Positions 14,835-23,863 of a stretch of 34,784 nucleotides of DNA are shown here, piece after piece. Position 1 is the stretch's first letter. Every line of letters starts with the position of its first letter. Under the pieces are notes generated by a model. That model ran no database searches. It had not been told where the DNA came from and was given only the letters and a program-made list of their open reading frames with translations. Source of the stretch: Pseudonocardia humida (GTDB lineage Bacteria; Actinomycetota; Actinomycetes; Mycobacteriales; Pseudonocardiaceae); contig NZ_JAGSOV010000075.1 of the NCBI RefSeq assembly GCF_023898865.1, positions 1 to 34,784 on the forward strand. Direction: 5' to 3'. The position numbers were made by a program, and so were the translations under genes.

Positions 14835-15863
14835 TCAGCGCCGGCCGACGGTGACCGGTTCGGTGACCGACCGGTCCGGGTCGGGCCCGCCCTGCTCGGC
14901 GCGCCCGGCCAGCGGCAGGCTCGCGGCCGGCCGCACCGCGGCGGGGCGCTCGACGGCCAGCTCGTCGGTGATGCGCCGGTGCAGGCGGGCGAGCTCCTGG
15001 CGGGCGGTGTGGCGCAGCTCCTCGAGCCGCTCGACCTCGGCCGCCAGCTCGTCGCGGCGGCGCACCACCGCCTGCTCGGTCTCCCGCACGGCGTCCGCGC
15101 GCGCCGCGCGGATCGCCTCCTCGGCGTCGCGGTGCATGGCCTCGACGTCCCGGCGGGCCGCCGCGCGCAGCTGCCGCGCCTCGGCGCGGGCGGCCTCCAG
15201 CACGGCGGCGCTCTCCTGCTCGCGGGTCTCGAAGGCCGCGGCGCGGCGGGCGGACTCGGCCTCCAGCGCCGACGCCCGCAGCGCGAGGCTGCGCTCGACC
15301 TCCCGGCGCCGGGTGTCGGCCTCGGCCTGGGCGTGCTGCAGCAGCGCCGCGGCGTCGCCCGCCGCGGCCGACCGCGCCTCCCTGGCCTCGGCCTCCGCCA
15401 GCCACAGCAGCCGTTCGGCCCGCTGCCCGTAGTCCGGGCCCGGCTCGGGGGCCGGGGCGGGCGGCGGGGCCTGCCGCATCGCCGTGCGCACCTCGCGCAG
15501 CTCCTGCTCGACCAGCTCGCCGCGGCGCCGCTCGGCCGCCAGCCGGTGCGCCGTCTCGGTGCGCTGCTCCTCGGCGGCGGCCAGCTGCCGGGTGAGCTCG
15601 GCGACGCGGCGGTCGACCTGGGCGCGGTCGTAGCCGTTGCGGGCCGCGCCGAAGGAGCCGTCCGCGGCCGCGGCCGGCTCGTCGGCCGGGCGGCCGAACG
15701 CGGACGAGCGCTGCCGCCCCCCGAACAGCCCGCCGCGCGCGGGCGCCGCGGCCCGTCCGGTGGGCTGCGGCGGGGGCGCGGGCTCGGTGGCGCCGGCGGG
15801 CGTGGACGGGGCCCACAGGTCGATCGATGCCGGATCGGGTCGAGCGCCGGGATCGGTCGGCAC
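14835..15863 (-). CDS. DivIVA-like coiled-coil protein
   Basis: About 342 residues. A Pro/Ala-rich N-terminal segment (1-70) leads to GYDRAQVDRRVAEL at 77-90, which matches the DivIVA/Wag31 type motif, then long Ala/Glu/Arg heptad-rich coiled coil to about residue 310 and a short Pro/Gly tail. Such proteins assemble at curved membranes or on the cytoskeleton and organise polar growth or septation. The usual N-terminal membrane-anchor part of true DivIVA is not evident, so it may instead belong to the scaffold (Scy/FilP-like) group. The GTG at 15863 follows a GGAGGT ten bases upstream. It is transcribed alone; no cell-division neighbours are seen here. Confidence 0.8.
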   Translation of the reverse strand: MPTDPGARPDPASIDLWAPSTPAGATEPAPPPQPTGRAAAPARGGLFGGRQRSSAFGRPADEPAAAADGSFGAARNGYDRAQVDRRVAELTRQLAAAEEQRTETAHRLAAERRRGELVEQELREVRTAMRQAPPPAPAPEPGPDYGQRAERLLWLAEAEAREARSAAAGDAAALLQHAQAEADTRRREVERSLALRASALEAESARRAAAFETREQESAAVLEAARAEARQLRAAARRDVEAMHRDAEEAIRAARADAVRETEQAVVRRRDELAAEVERLEELRHTARQELARLHRRITDELAVERPAAVRPAASLPLAGRAEQGGPDPDRSVTEPVTVGRR

Positions 15864-16141
15864 GACGCGACCACCTCCAACCGCGCGCGGGAGCGGACGC
15901 GGGATCGTCGGGCAGGGAGCACCCGGGACGGCCGGCACGACGCCGCGGCCGGGCCGGGACCATCCCCGACGTGCACGGTAACCGCCGGGGCGCGGGTTAG
16001 GTAGCCCGATCGACCCGGGTGTTGCTGGGCCGACAGGACCTGGCGCGCTGCGCCGTGCGGCGATCCCCGCCATCCCGGCCGGTCCCCGCCGCCCCTCCCC
16101 GCCCGGGTGGGAGCGGCCCGTCCCGTCCGGGCGTCCGGGGC

Positions 16142-16837
16142 TCAGGCGAGGGTGCGCAGGATCGCGGCGAGCTCGTCGGGACGGTTCTCCGGGACCATGT
16201 GGGTGGTCGCGATCTCGTGGTAGCGCCAGGCGGGGCTCTCGCGGGCGTGCCGGGCGAAGGGTTCGAAGACCGCGCCGTCGGGGTCGGCGGTGGCGCGGAC
16301 GTAGGTGAGGCCGAGGCCGCGTTCCTCCAGCGGCACCGCCAGGCGCACGGGCTCGGTGAAGGTGCCCAGCGGCTGCGGCACCCGGCGCCGGGCCGCCCGC
16401 TCGGCGGCGGCCGGGTCCTCGTACTGCCGGACCGGGGCCGGCGCCGACCAGGGGGCGCCCAGCTCGGGGAGGCCGGCCGGCGGTGGGCCGCCGGTCAGGG
16501 TGGCGACGCTGTCGCCGTCGCGGGGGACGAACGCGTCGAGGTAGACGACCTCGCGGACCCGGTCGCCGATGAGGTCGAGCGCCGCGCTGACGACCATGCC
16601 GCCGTAGGAGTAGCCGAGCAGGACGACGTCGCGCAGGTCCTCGTAGCGGATGGCGTTGACCACGTCGAGGACGTGCAGGGAGAGGTCGACGTGCGGGCCG
16701 GTCAGGTGGGCGCGCTCACCGATGCCGGTGAGGCTGGGCGAGACGGCCTCGTGGCCGTCGGCGTGCAGGAGGCCGCGCACGGCCCGGAACGCGTACGAAC
16801 CGCCCCAGGCCCCGTGCACCAGTACGAATGCGGTCAC
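16142..16837 (-). CDS. Alpha/beta hydrolase, hydroxynitrile-lyase/esterase type
   Basis: A 231-residue protein with the short-lid alpha/beta fold seen in plant-type methylesterases, hydroxynitrile lyases and their bacterial relatives. The start is FVLVHGAWGGSYAFR (oxyanion), the nucleophile is in LLGYSYGGMV, the acid is likely in VRATADPDGAVF, and the histidine is in IATTHMVPENRPDELA, the classic end of this group. The GTG start is at 16837. It lies 28 bp downstream of a small membrane-protein gene on the same strand, so they may share a transcript. The substrate is unknown. It is unrelated in detail to the hydrolase at 12103. Confidence 0.92.
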   Translation of the reverse strand: MTAFVLVHGAWGGSYAFRAVRGLLHADGHEAVSPSLTGIGERAHLTGPHVDLSLHVLDVVNAIRYEDLRDVVLLGYSYGGMVVSAALDLIGDRVREVVYLDAFVPRDGDSVATLTGGPPPAGLPELGAPWSAPAPVRQYEDPAAAERAARRRVPQPLGTFTEPVRLAVPLEERGLGLTYVRATADPDGAVFEPFARHARESPAWRYHEIATTHMVPENRPDELAAILRTLA

Positions 16838-16865
16838 GGGTGCACGGTGCCAGCCGTGGCCGGGA

Positions 16866-17108
16866 TCAGCGAGCGGGCACGCCCGGGTCGCGCGGGCCGG
16901 CGGTCTCCGCGGCGCGCCGGGCCGACAGCGGGCCGCGGGCTCGGCTGGCCAGCCAGTCGCGGCCCTTCTGCAGGACCCTGGTCAGGGTGGTCGGGCCGCG
17001 CCGCTTCTCGATGGCGTCACCGACCTTGCCCAGCAGCCAGCCGAGCAGCGGAGCGCCGACCGCGAGGATCAGCCACATCCGCAGCCGCGCCGACAGGAAC
17101 GCCCACAT
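16866..17108 (-). CDS. Small membrane protein, 80 aa
   Basis: One clear hydrophobic helix (MWLILAVGAPLLGWLLGKVG, residues 11-30) is followed by a basic amphipathic tail rich in Arg and Lys. The ATG at 17108 has a GGAGG-like site (ACGGAGGCCGAG) just upstream. No family is recognised with confidence. It is first in a possible two-gene unit with the hydrolase downstream and is divergent from another small membrane-anchored protein at 17236. Confidence 0.75.
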   Translation of the reverse strand: MWAFLSARLRMWLILAVGAPLLGWLLGKVGDAIEKRRGPTTLTRVLQKGRDWLASRARGPLSARRAAETAGPRDPGVPAR

Positions 17109-17223
17109 CTCGGCCTCCGTTCCGGGCCCCGTGCCCGACGGGCGGAGCGTAGCCAGCCGCGCCCGGTCCCGCCGGTTCTGCCGGGATCGGGGCGACTACC
17201 TGGGCGGACGCGCCGCGGCGGCG

Positions 17224-17229
17224 TAGGCT
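17224..17229 (+). promoter_or_regulatory. Candidate -10 element (TAGGCT), leaderless
   Basis: TAGGCT is followed by 6 bases and the GTG start at 17236. The same hexamer and nearly the same spacing precede the S10 peptidase gene. Confidence 0.45.
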
Positions 17230-17235
17230 GGGCAC

Positions 17236-17670
17236 GTGGCTGGCGACCGTCCGGCCGTTGCGGGCCTGTTGCTCTACCTGCTGATCGCGGCGACCCCGAC
17301 GCTGGTGTTCTGGGTGTCGCTGCGGGTGCTGCCTGCCCTCGTGGCCAGGGTGGCCGAGCGCAGGCGGTCCCGCCACCAGCCCACCGCGACTCCGCTGGAG
17401 TCCACCGTCGCCGACCTGCGCCGCCTGCGCCGCGAGGTCCGCTCCCGGGAGCAGCGCACCCACGTCCGCCGCACGGCCGTGCTGGCCGCCTACGACGACG
17501 CGCTGCTCGACGTGTGCCGGCAGGTCGAGGTGGACGCGCCGCTGGCCACGGCGGTCGGTCACGATCGGGTATACGCGCGCCTGATCACCGAGGCCGCGTT
17601 GGAGGATGCCGGGATCGCGCTCGACCCGCCGCCGGGGGCGCGCCGGCCCGACACCGGCGGCCAGCAGTAA
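17236..17670 (+). CDS. Membrane-anchored hypothetical protein, 144 aa
   Basis: An N-terminal hydrophobic helix (residues 8-30, LLLYLLIAATPTLVFWVSL) could be a signal anchor. It is followed by a basic linker and a helical region with STVADLRRLRREVRSREQ and a four-helix-like stretch (RRTAVLAAYDDALLDVCRQVEV) that would lie in the cytoplasm or be exported. No named domain is recognised. The GTG at 17236 with TAGGCT 6 bases before it argues for leaderless expression. The Bax inhibitor-1 family gene follows 84 bp later on the same strand. Confidence 0.85.
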   Translation: MAGDRPAVAGLLLYLLIAATPTLVFWVSLRVLPALVARVAERRRSRHQPTATPLESTVADLRRLRREVRSREQRTHVRRTAVLAAYDDALLDVCRQVEVDAPLATAVGHDRVYARLITEAALEDAGIALDPPPGARRPDTGGQQ

Positions 17671-17754
17671 AGTCGGTTTTACCGAGCGGGAACGTGCGGC
17701 GCAGGACCTGCGTTGAACGAGACGGACGCTCGACACGCTTCCGAGGAGGAACAG

Positions 17755-18543
17755 GTGCGCACCAGCAGCAACCCGGCGTTCCGCAACCTGCCCGGTGGGC
17801 AGGGCGGCGGATACGCCGGCTTCGGCCCCCAGGGCGACGCCACGGGGCGTGCGCCCGACACAGCGGCGCGGGGAGACCGCTCCGGCGTCGACCAGCGTCC
17901 GCTGACCGTCGACGACGTCGTCATCAAGACCTCCATCACCGCGGGCACAGCGCTGGTCACCGGCGTGCTCACCGCCCTGACCGGGCAGTACTGGCTCGTC
18001 CTCCCGGCCTTCATCATCGGCCTGGTCCTGTCGCTGGTCGTCATCTTCCGGCAGAGCTCGAACCCCGCACTGGTGCTGGGCTACTCCGCGGCCATGGGTG
18101 TCGCGCTGGGCGGCATCAGCGGGGTGTTCAACAGCATCTACCCGGGCATCGCCGTGCAGGCGGTCATCGGCACCGCCGGGGTGTTCCTCGGCATGCTGGT
18201 CGTCTACAAGACCGGCGCCGTGCGGGTCACCCCGCGCTTCCAGCGCTGGATGATGGGCGCCCTCATCGGCGTCCTGGTCCTGGTGCTGGTCCGGTTCGTC
18301 TCGCAGGCCTTCTTCGGCGACGCGCTGGGCATGGGCAGCGGCGGCTTCCTGTCGATCGTGATCAGCCTGGTCATCATCGGCGTGGCGGCGTTCAGCCTCC
18401 TGCTCGACTTCGACATGGCCGACCGCGCGGTCCGCGAGGGCGCGCCGGCCGGTTTCGCCTGGTACGTGGCCTTCGGCCTGATGACCACCCTGGTCTGGCT
18501 CTACATCGAGATCCTGCGGCTGCTGAGCTACTTCCGCGAGTGA
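17755..18543 (+). CDS. Bax inhibitor-1/YccA family membrane protein
   Basis: 262 residues. A Gly-rich soluble N-terminus (about 1-55, SNPAFRNLPGGQGGGYAGFG) precedes seven membrane helices. The core contains NPALVLGYSAAMGVALGGISGVF and ends with LLDFDMADRAVREGAP and WYVAFGLMTTLVWLYIEILRLL, where the paired Asp of DFD and the following acidic residues match the pH-sensing Ca2+-leak site of the TMBIM/BI-1 fold. The start is GTG 17755 because of the strong GAGGAGGAA just upstream; a TTG at 17713 is less likely. A bidirectional hairpin follows. The role in bacteria is not well defined; ion leak or membrane-protein quality control are the usual proposals. Confidence 0.93.
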   Translation: MRTSSNPAFRNLPGGQGGGYAGFGPQGDATGRAPDTAARGDRSGVDQRPLTVDDVVIKTSITAGTALVTGVLTALTGQYWLVLPAFIIGLVLSLVVIFRQSSNPALVLGYSAAMGVALGGISGVFNSIYPGIAVQAVIGTAGVFLGMLVVYKTGAVRVTPRFQRWMMGALIGVLVLVLVRFVSQAFFGDALGMGSGGFLSIVISLVIIGVAAFSLLLDFDMADRAVREGAPAGFAWYVAFGLMTTLVWLYIEILRLLSYFRE

Positions 18544-18565
18544 TCCCGCACTAGTACGACCCAGT

Positions 18566-18610
18566 ACGACGACGGCGGCCGGCCCCTCGGGGACCGGCCG
18601 CCGTCGTCGT
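18566..18610. terminator. Long bidirectional terminator hairpin
   Basis: A perfect 17-bp inverted repeat (18566-18582 and 18594-18610, ACGACGACGGCGGCCGG) encloses an inner CCCC/GGGG stem. It lies between the convergent BI-1 and thiolase genes, so it would stop both transcripts. Confidence 0.85.
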
Positions 18611-18620
18611 GCGCGGGGTG

Positions 18621-19841
18621 TCAGTTCAGGCGCTCGATGACCATCGCCATGCCCTGCCCGCCGCCGACGCACATCGTCTCCAGCCCGATGGTCTTGTCGT
18701 GCGTGCGCAGGCCGTTGATCAGCGTGGTGGTGATCCGGGCGCCGGTCATGCCGAACGGGTGGCCGAGCGCGATGGCGCCGCCGTTGACGTTGAGCTTGTC
18801 CTCGTCGATGCCCAGGTCGCGGGCCGACGGGATGACCTGGGCCGCGAACGCCTCGTTGATCTCCACGAGGTCGACGTCGTCGATGCTCATGCCCGCCCTG
18901 GCCAGCGCCTGCTTCGAGGCCTCCACCGGGCCCAGGCCCATGATCTCCGGCGACAGCCCGGACACGCCGGTGGAGACGATCCGGGCCAGCGGGGTGAGCC
19001 CGAGCTCGGCCGCCTTGGTGTCCGACATGATCACCAGCGCCGCGGCGCCGTCGTTGAGCGGGCAGCAGTTGCCCGCGGTGACCCGCCCGTTGGGCCGGAA
19101 GACCGGCTTGAGCCCGGCCACGCCCTCGTAGGTGACGCCGGCGCGCGGCCCGTCGTCGGAGGAGACGACGGTGCCGTCGGGCAGCGTGACCGGGGTGATC
19201 TCGCGGGCGAAGAAGCCGTTGGCGATCGACTTCTCGGCCAGGTTCTGCGACCGCACGCCGAAGCGGTCCATGTCCTCGCGGCTGACGTCCTTGAGCCGGG
19301 CCAGGTTCTCCGCGGTCTGGCCCATGGCGATGTAGACGTCGGGCAGCGCCTCCTGCGAGCGCGGGTCGTCCCACGACTCCGCACCGGCCTCGGCGGCCTG
19401 CTTGCCGCGCGCCTGCGCGTCGGCGAACAGCGGGTTGCGGGTGTCGGGCCAGGCGTCCGAGCTGCCCTTCGCCAGGCGCGAGACGGTCTCCACGCCCGCG
19501 GAGATGAACACGTCGCCCTCGCCGGCGCGGATCGCGTGCATCGCCATGCGGGTGGTCTGCAGTGACGACGAGCAGTACCGGGTGACCGTCGTGCCGGGGA
19601 GGGTGTCGTACCCGAGTAGCACCGCGACGACGCGGGCCATGTTGAAGCCCTGCTCGCCGCCGGGCAGGCCGCAGCCGAGCATGAGGTCGTCGATGTCGGT
19701 GGGGTCGAGGGCCGGGACCTGGTCGAGCGCGGCGCGCACGATCTGCGCGGTCAGGTCGTCGGGGCGGATCGTGGTCATCGACCCCTTGCCTGCGCGGCCG
19801 ATGGGGGACCGGGCCGCCGCGACGATCACAGCTTCGGGCAT
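18621..19841 (-). CDS. Acetyl-CoA acetyltransferase / 3-ketoacyl-CoA thiolase
   Basis: A 406-residue thiolase that makes or cleaves 3-ketoacyl-CoA (fatty acid oxidation, or acetoacetyl-CoA synthesis). The nucleophilic Cys90 is in TRYCSSSLQ, NEAFAAQ is present, His361 is in GHPFGMTG, and the second Cys391 is in TMCVGGGQG, so the active site is complete. The ATG at 19841 has GGAGA upstream; a longer in-frame extension is rejected. The length suits FadA-type enzymes. No hydratase or dehydrogenase gene lies beside it, so degradative versus biosynthetic use cannot be decided from context. It is divergent from the PPOX-fold gene. Confidence 0.95.
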   Translation of the reverse strand: MPEAVIVAAARSPIGRAGKGSMTTIRPDDLTAQIVRAALDQVPALDPTDIDDLMLGCGLPGGEQGFNMARVVAVLLGYDTLPGTTVTRYCSSSLQTTRMAMHAIRAGEGDVFISAGVETVSRLAKGSSDAWPDTRNPLFADAQARGKQAAEAGAESWDDPRSQEALPDVYIAMGQTAENLARLKDVSREDMDRFGVRSQNLAEKSIANGFFAREITPVTLPDGTVVSSDDGPRAGVTYEGVAGLKPVFRPNGRVTAGNCCPLNDGAAALVIMSDTKAAELGLTPLARIVSTGVSGLSPEIMGLGPVEASKQALARAGMSIDDVDLVEINEAFAAQVIPSARDLGIDEDKLNVNGGAIALGHPFGMTGARITTTLINGLRTHDKTIGLETMCVGGGQGMAMVIERLN

Positions 19842-19979
19842 CGTCGGTGTCTCCTGCCTGTTGGTGGGTACGACCAGGATCGTACTTCGCGGTAACCCCG
19901 GGTGGAGCGTTCCCGACCGGTGCGCGGCGCCCTGATCCGGCCGCGCGGAACTGTCGGGGGCGCACGGCATGCTCGGCGC

Positions 19980-20432
19980 ATGGCCACGTGGAAGGACGTC
20001 GAGGACGCCGAGCCGGAGTTCGCCGCACGCGTGCGGAAGATCTTCGACGCCGGCGAGAACAAGATCATCGCGACGCTCCGGGCCGACGGCTCGCCGCGGG
20101 TCTCCGGCATCGAGGCCCAGTTCCGCGACGGCGAGGTGACCTTCGGGTCGATGCCGGGCTCGCGCAAGGGGGCCGACCTCCGCCGAGACCCGCGGTTCGC
20201 GCTGCACGCCCCGTCACCCGACCCGCCCCAGGACAAGACCACCTGGGCGGGTGACGCCAAGCTCTCCGGACGGGCGGTGCCCGTCGGAGCGCTCACCGAG
20301 GGTCCCGAGGGCGAGCACTTCCGCGCCGAGATCGATGAGGTCGTCGTCACCCGGTTGAACGACTCGGCCACCATGCTCGTGATCGAGTCATGGCGGCCGG
20401 GCGGCGGTCTGCGGCGGGTCGAACGGGCATGA
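19980..20432 (+). CDS. Pyridoxamine 5'-phosphate oxidase-fold protein
   Basis: A 150-residue split-barrel flavin- or F420-binding fold. The pattern FDAGENKIIATLRADGSPRVSGIEAQFRDGEVTFGS followed by KGADLRRDPRFALHAP matches the PPOX/FDR superfamily, in which the loop after the second strand binds the cofactor phosphate. Substrate and cofactor cannot be assigned; deazaflavin-dependent reductases are frequent among actinobacterial members. The ATG at 19980 is 6 bases after CATGCT, a possible -10, and lacks a ribosome site, so it is likely leaderless. It is divergent from the thiolase with 138 bp between starts. Confidence 0.88.
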   Translation: MATWKDVEDAEPEFAARVRKIFDAGENKIIATLRADGSPRVSGIEAQFRDGEVTFGSMPGSRKGADLRRDPRFALHAPSPDPPQDKTTWAGDAKLSGRAVPVGALTEGPEGEHFRAEIDEVVVTRLNDSATMLVIESWRPGGGLRRVERA

Positions 20433-20656
20433 CCCCCGCGGGCGGTGCGCCGCTACCGGCCGCCGCGCGAGTGTGCCCATTCGCCGACCCGGCACTGACC
20501 TGCGGGTGATTCGACTGAACCATCGGGGAAGGCAGTCACTGCGCACGACGGTCCGGCCGATCCCCAGCGGCCGGTTCGCTCCCCACCTGAAGGGTTTCTC
20601 CTGATGTCCGTCCGAGATCTGATCGGTGTGGAACCGCACCCTGCTCCGCACCAGGT

Positions 20657-23600
20657 GTGGCTCCGGACCCGGAAGTCGGACTCCTGACCGGCCGGCAGCG
20701 CTCCCAGCACGACCGCCCGACGGTGTCGGACCTCATCTCGGCCAACGGCACCGGCCGGCACAGCACTGGGGGACGCGACGACGGATCCGGACGCCACGGC
20801 GAGCGCCGTACGGCGTCCGGCGGGTACGGCACGCCCACCGACTCCGGCCGCTACCGCGCGGCCGGCCGCCACGGCGATGCCGACGCCGCCACCGGTCACG
20901 ACGCGGAGCGGTCCGGCCGCTACCGGGCCGAACCCCGCGGCGCCGACACCTCCGGGGCCTACCGCGTCGACCCGTACGGCACCGGCTCGTACCGCACCGG
21001 GGCCGAGCGCTACGGCACCGGCCGCTACGACGCCGACCGCTACGGCACCGACGGCCCCGCCGACGAGGCGGCCACCGCGGGCCGCCGCTCCACCGCCCGC
21101 CGGGCCGCCGGTCGCCACGACGCGAACGCCCAGGACTCCGGTGCGTTCGGCACCGGCCGCCGGGCGGCGCGGCTGAGCGCCGAGGCCGCCGAGGCGCCGG
21201 TCACCGGCCGCCGCCGGGCCGACCGCCGCGCCGCCGACGAGCGCGCCGACCGTTCGCCCGTCGAGCGCTCGGCCGCCGACCGTTCCGGCACCGACCGCTC
21301 CGGCACCGACCGTTCCGCCGCCGACCGGTTCGACTCCGGCCGCCACGGCGTGCCCGACGGGATCGGCACGACCGGTCGCCGGGCCGCGCGCCGCGCCGTC
21401 GAGCAGGCCGGGACCGACCGCCCGGCCACCCGCGCCGACTCCGAGGCGAGCGGCCGCTACACCGCCACCCCGTCCGACCGCAGCGGGCGCTACTCGGCGA
21501 CCGGTTCCTGGTCCGCCGAGGACCCGGGCTTCGGCCGGGGTGCCCTGGGCTCGACCGACCGGCCCGCGACGGGCCGGCCGAGCCGCGCCGAGACCCGTGC
21601 CGAACGCCGCGCCGAGCGCGGCACCTCCGCCGAGGCCACCGGACGGCGCAGCAGGCGCGCCGAGCGGGAGGCCGCGGCCGACCGCGGCGTCGACACCGGC
21701 CGGCGCGCCGGTCGCGCCGCCGAGGACGAGCGCCCCGCTCCCGCCGAGGTCACCGGCACGTCCCGGCGCAGCCGGCGCGCGGAGCGCGCCGAGGCGGCCC
21801 GCGCCGGCGAGACCACCAGCCGCCGCAGCCGGCGCACCGAGCCCGACGAGTCGGCGCGCGCCGCGGCCACGGGTCGCTCCGCCGGGCCCGCCGAGGGCAC
21901 CGGCCGCTTCCGCTACACCGGCACCGACTCCGGGCCCGTCGAGCTGCCCGGCCGCGCCCCGGCGGGCCCCGTGCCGAACGCCGTGTCCAGCACCGCCCAG
22001 TACCGCCGGGCCGGGTCGACCGGCCCCGAGCGGGCCGCGGCGGGCGAGGGCACCGGTCGCTACTCCGCGACCGGCAGCGGCGGCTACGAGCGCCCCGCCC
22101 CCGGCGCCACCGGCCGCTACCCGGTCGCCGACGGACGCCCCGACGGTCGCCCCGGCGACAGCGGACCGATCCGCACCGCACCCGGCCAGGGCGACGCCGC
22201 CCGCAGCGGTCGCTACCCGGCGCCGTACGGCACCGGGCCCGACCCGATGGCCGGGCCCGCCCCCACCGGCAACTACCCGGTCCGGCCGGCCACCGACAGC
22301 GGACCGGGGTTCCCCCCGGCCGCGGCGAGCGGTCGGTTCCCCCGGCCGGAGGCCCCGGCGCCGCGCCGCCCCGACGACAGCGGTCCGACGCAGGTCGTCG
22401 GCGGCACCGGCCGCTACCCGCAGAACGGGCGCCCCGGCGTCCCGCCCGTCCAGGCGCCTGCCGCGGCCACCGGGCGCTACGGCGTCCCGGGCACCGACCC
22501 GCGCCGCCGTGCGGACGACAGCGGTCCCGCGACCGTCGCCGACGGCGACCCGCGCAGCGGCCGCTACGCCGCGGGCGCGGTGCCCGCCGCGGCCACCGGC
22601 TCCTACGACCCGGCCGCAGGCACCTCGCGCTACCCCCGTCCCGACGTCGTGGCCCCGCGGGGCCCGGCGGACCACCGACGCCCCGGCCACCCGTCGGGCC
22701 CGGCCCCCCACCAGGACGTCACGGCGCCCTACCGGCCGGAGGAGCGGCGCGCTCCCGCCCGCGCCGCGGTCGCGCCCGGCCGTCCCGAGGAGGACGCCAC
22801 CCGGATCGAGGCCGTCGGCTCCGACTCCGGCCCGCACCTGCAGGTCTCTGAGCTCGTGCCGGTGCAGCGCGCGCCGGAGCACTGGCCCGGCACCGGCCGG
22901 CCGATGTCCGGCCCGCAGGGCGAGTGGGCGCCCGCGCCGGAGGGTTCGGCGGGCGAGGTCGGCGGCGAGCTGGTGCCCTGGAAGGAGGGCACCGTCGGCG
23001 TCCAGACCATCGACCTGGTCAAGGACTACGGCAGCGGCCCCGGCGCCGTCCGCGCGCTGGCCGGGCTCTCGGTGTCCGCCGAGCGCAACCGGTTCACCGC
23101 CATCATGGGGCCGTCCGGCTCGGGCAAGTCGACGCTGCTGCACTGCATGGCCGGGTTGGACGCCCCGACCAGCGGCCGGGTGCTGCTGGGCCCGACCGAC
23201 CTCACCCAGCTGCCGGAGAAGAAGCTCACCAAGCTGCGCCGCGACCGGATCGGGTTCGTCTTCCAGTCCTACGCCCTGCTGCCCCAGCTCAGCGTGAAGC
23301 AGAACATCACGCTGCCGCTGGAGGTGGCCGGTCGCAAGGTCGACGGGCAGTGGCTGAAGACCGTCGTCGAGGCGCTCGACCTGGGCCGCGTGCTCAAGCA
23401 GCGCCCGACCCGGCTGTCCGGGGGCCAGCAGCAGCGGGTGGCGATGGCCAGGGCGCTGCTGCCGCGGCCCGACGTCGTCTTCGCCGACGAGCCCACCGGC
23501 GCCCTGGACGCGACGACGGCGCGGGAGATGCTGCAGTTCCTGCGCACCTCGGTGCACGAGCTGGGGCAGACCATCGTGATGGTCACCCACGACCCGCTGG

Positions 23601-23857
23601 CCGCCGAGCACACCGACCACGTGCTGCTGCTGCACCAGGGCGCGCTGGCCGCGCAGATCGCCAACCCGACGGCCCCGGTGGTGCTGGAGGCGCTGACCGT
23701 CCTCGACCGCATGCCGGCCGACGGGTGGATGACCGGCGGCTACCGGGCCGCGGCGATCGGTGGCGGCTACCCGGGCGGCACCGGGGTCTACCCGGCCGCG
23801 TCGGCCGCCGCCTCCCGGCTGGCGCTGCCGGCCGGCCCGTCCGCCAGACCCGCGTAG
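20657..23857 (+). CDS. ABC transporter ATPase with ~780-residue disordered N-terminal region
   Basis: Up to 1066 residues. Residues 1 to about 780 are low-complexity, rich in Gly, Arg, Ala, Asp, Ser, Thr, Pro and Tyr. They contain 11 [ST]GRY motifs, 6 DSGP motifs and three RRSRR blocks, and I find no Lys or Cys before about residue 770. A complete MacB/LolD-type ABC domain follows: Walker A GPSGSGKST (818-826), signature LSGGQQQ (920-926), Walker B VVFADEPTGALD (Asp944, Glu945), switch His978. Third codon positions in the long N-terminal region are nearly all G or C in this frame, which supports real coding. The start is unsure: GTG 20657 or GTG 20723 (VSDLISANGTGRHS). The permease gene starts 6 bases after the stop. 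Confidence 0.88.
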   Translation: MAPDPEVGLLTGRQRSQHDRPTVSDLISANGTGRHSTGGRDDGSGRHGERRTASGGYGTPTDSGRYRAAGRHGDADAATGHDAERSGRYRAEPRGADTSGAYRVDPYGTGSYRTGAERYGTGRYDADRYGTDGPADEAATAGRRSTARRAAGRHDANAQDSGAFGTGRRAARLSAEAAEAPVTGRRRADRRAADERADRSPVERSAADRSGTDRSGTDRSAADRFDSGRHGVPDGIGTTGRRAARRAVEQAGTDRPATRADSEASGRYTATPSDRSGRYSATGSWSAEDPGFGRGALGSTDRPATGRPSRAETRAERRAERGTSAEATGRRSRRAEREAAADRGVDTGRRAGRAAEDERPAPAEVTGTSRRSRRAERAEAARAGETTSRRSRRTEPDESARAAATGRSAGPAEGTGRFRYTGTDSGPVELPGRAPAGPVPNAVSSTAQYRRAGSTGPERAAAGEGTGRYSATGSGGYERPAPGATGRYPVADGRPDGRPGDSGPIRTAPGQGDAARSGRYPAPYGTGPDPMAGPAPTGNYPVRPATDSGPGFPPAAASGRFPRPEAPAPRRPDDSGPTQVVGGTGRYPQNGRPGVPPVQAPAAATGRYGVPGTDPRRRADDSGPATVADGDPRSGRYAAGAVPAAATGSYDPAAGTSRYPRPDVVAPRGPADHRRPGHPSGPAPHQDVTAPYRPEERRAPARAAVAPGRPEEDATRIEAVGSDSGPHLQVSELVPVQRAPEHWPGTGRPMSGPQGEWAPAPEGSAGEVGGELVPWKEGTVGVQTIDLVKDYGSGPGAVRALAGLSVSAERNRFTAIMGPSGSGKSTLLHCMAGLDAPTSGRVLLGPTDLTQLPEKKLTKLRRDRIGFVFQSYALLPQLSVKQNITLPLEVAGRKVDGQWLKTVVEALDLGRVLKQRPTRLSGGQQQRVAMARALLPRPDVVFADEPTGALDATTAREMLQFLRTSVHELGQTIVMVTHDPLAAEHTDHVLLLHQGALAAQIANPTAPVVLEALTVLDRMPADGWMTGGYRAAAIGGGYPGGTGVYPAASAAASRLALPAGPSARPA

Positions 23858-23863
23858 GCACGG

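Noticed and set aside
14207..15976. Extension of the DUF6745-like frame to a 1004-codon protein
   Set aside because: It would run antiparallel-free but out of frame through the 130-aa and DivIVA-like genes, both of which have clear starts and better coding patterns.
17666..17681. Short inverted repeat GTAAA...TTTAC at the end of the 144-aa gene
   Set aside because: A 5-bp A/T stem is too weak to call a terminator or operator on sequence alone.
19902..19979. Upstream extension of the PPOX-fold protein
   Set aside because: The added residues are Arg/Pro-rich and cross the promoter region; the ATG at 19980 matches the family N-terminus.
20604..20687. 27-codon upstream ORF (MSVRDLIGVEPHP...) before the long ABC ATPase gene
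   Set aside because: It overlaps the likely start region and has a weak ribosome site; there is no clear leader-peptide feature. It is worth remembering only if the GTG 20723 start proves right.
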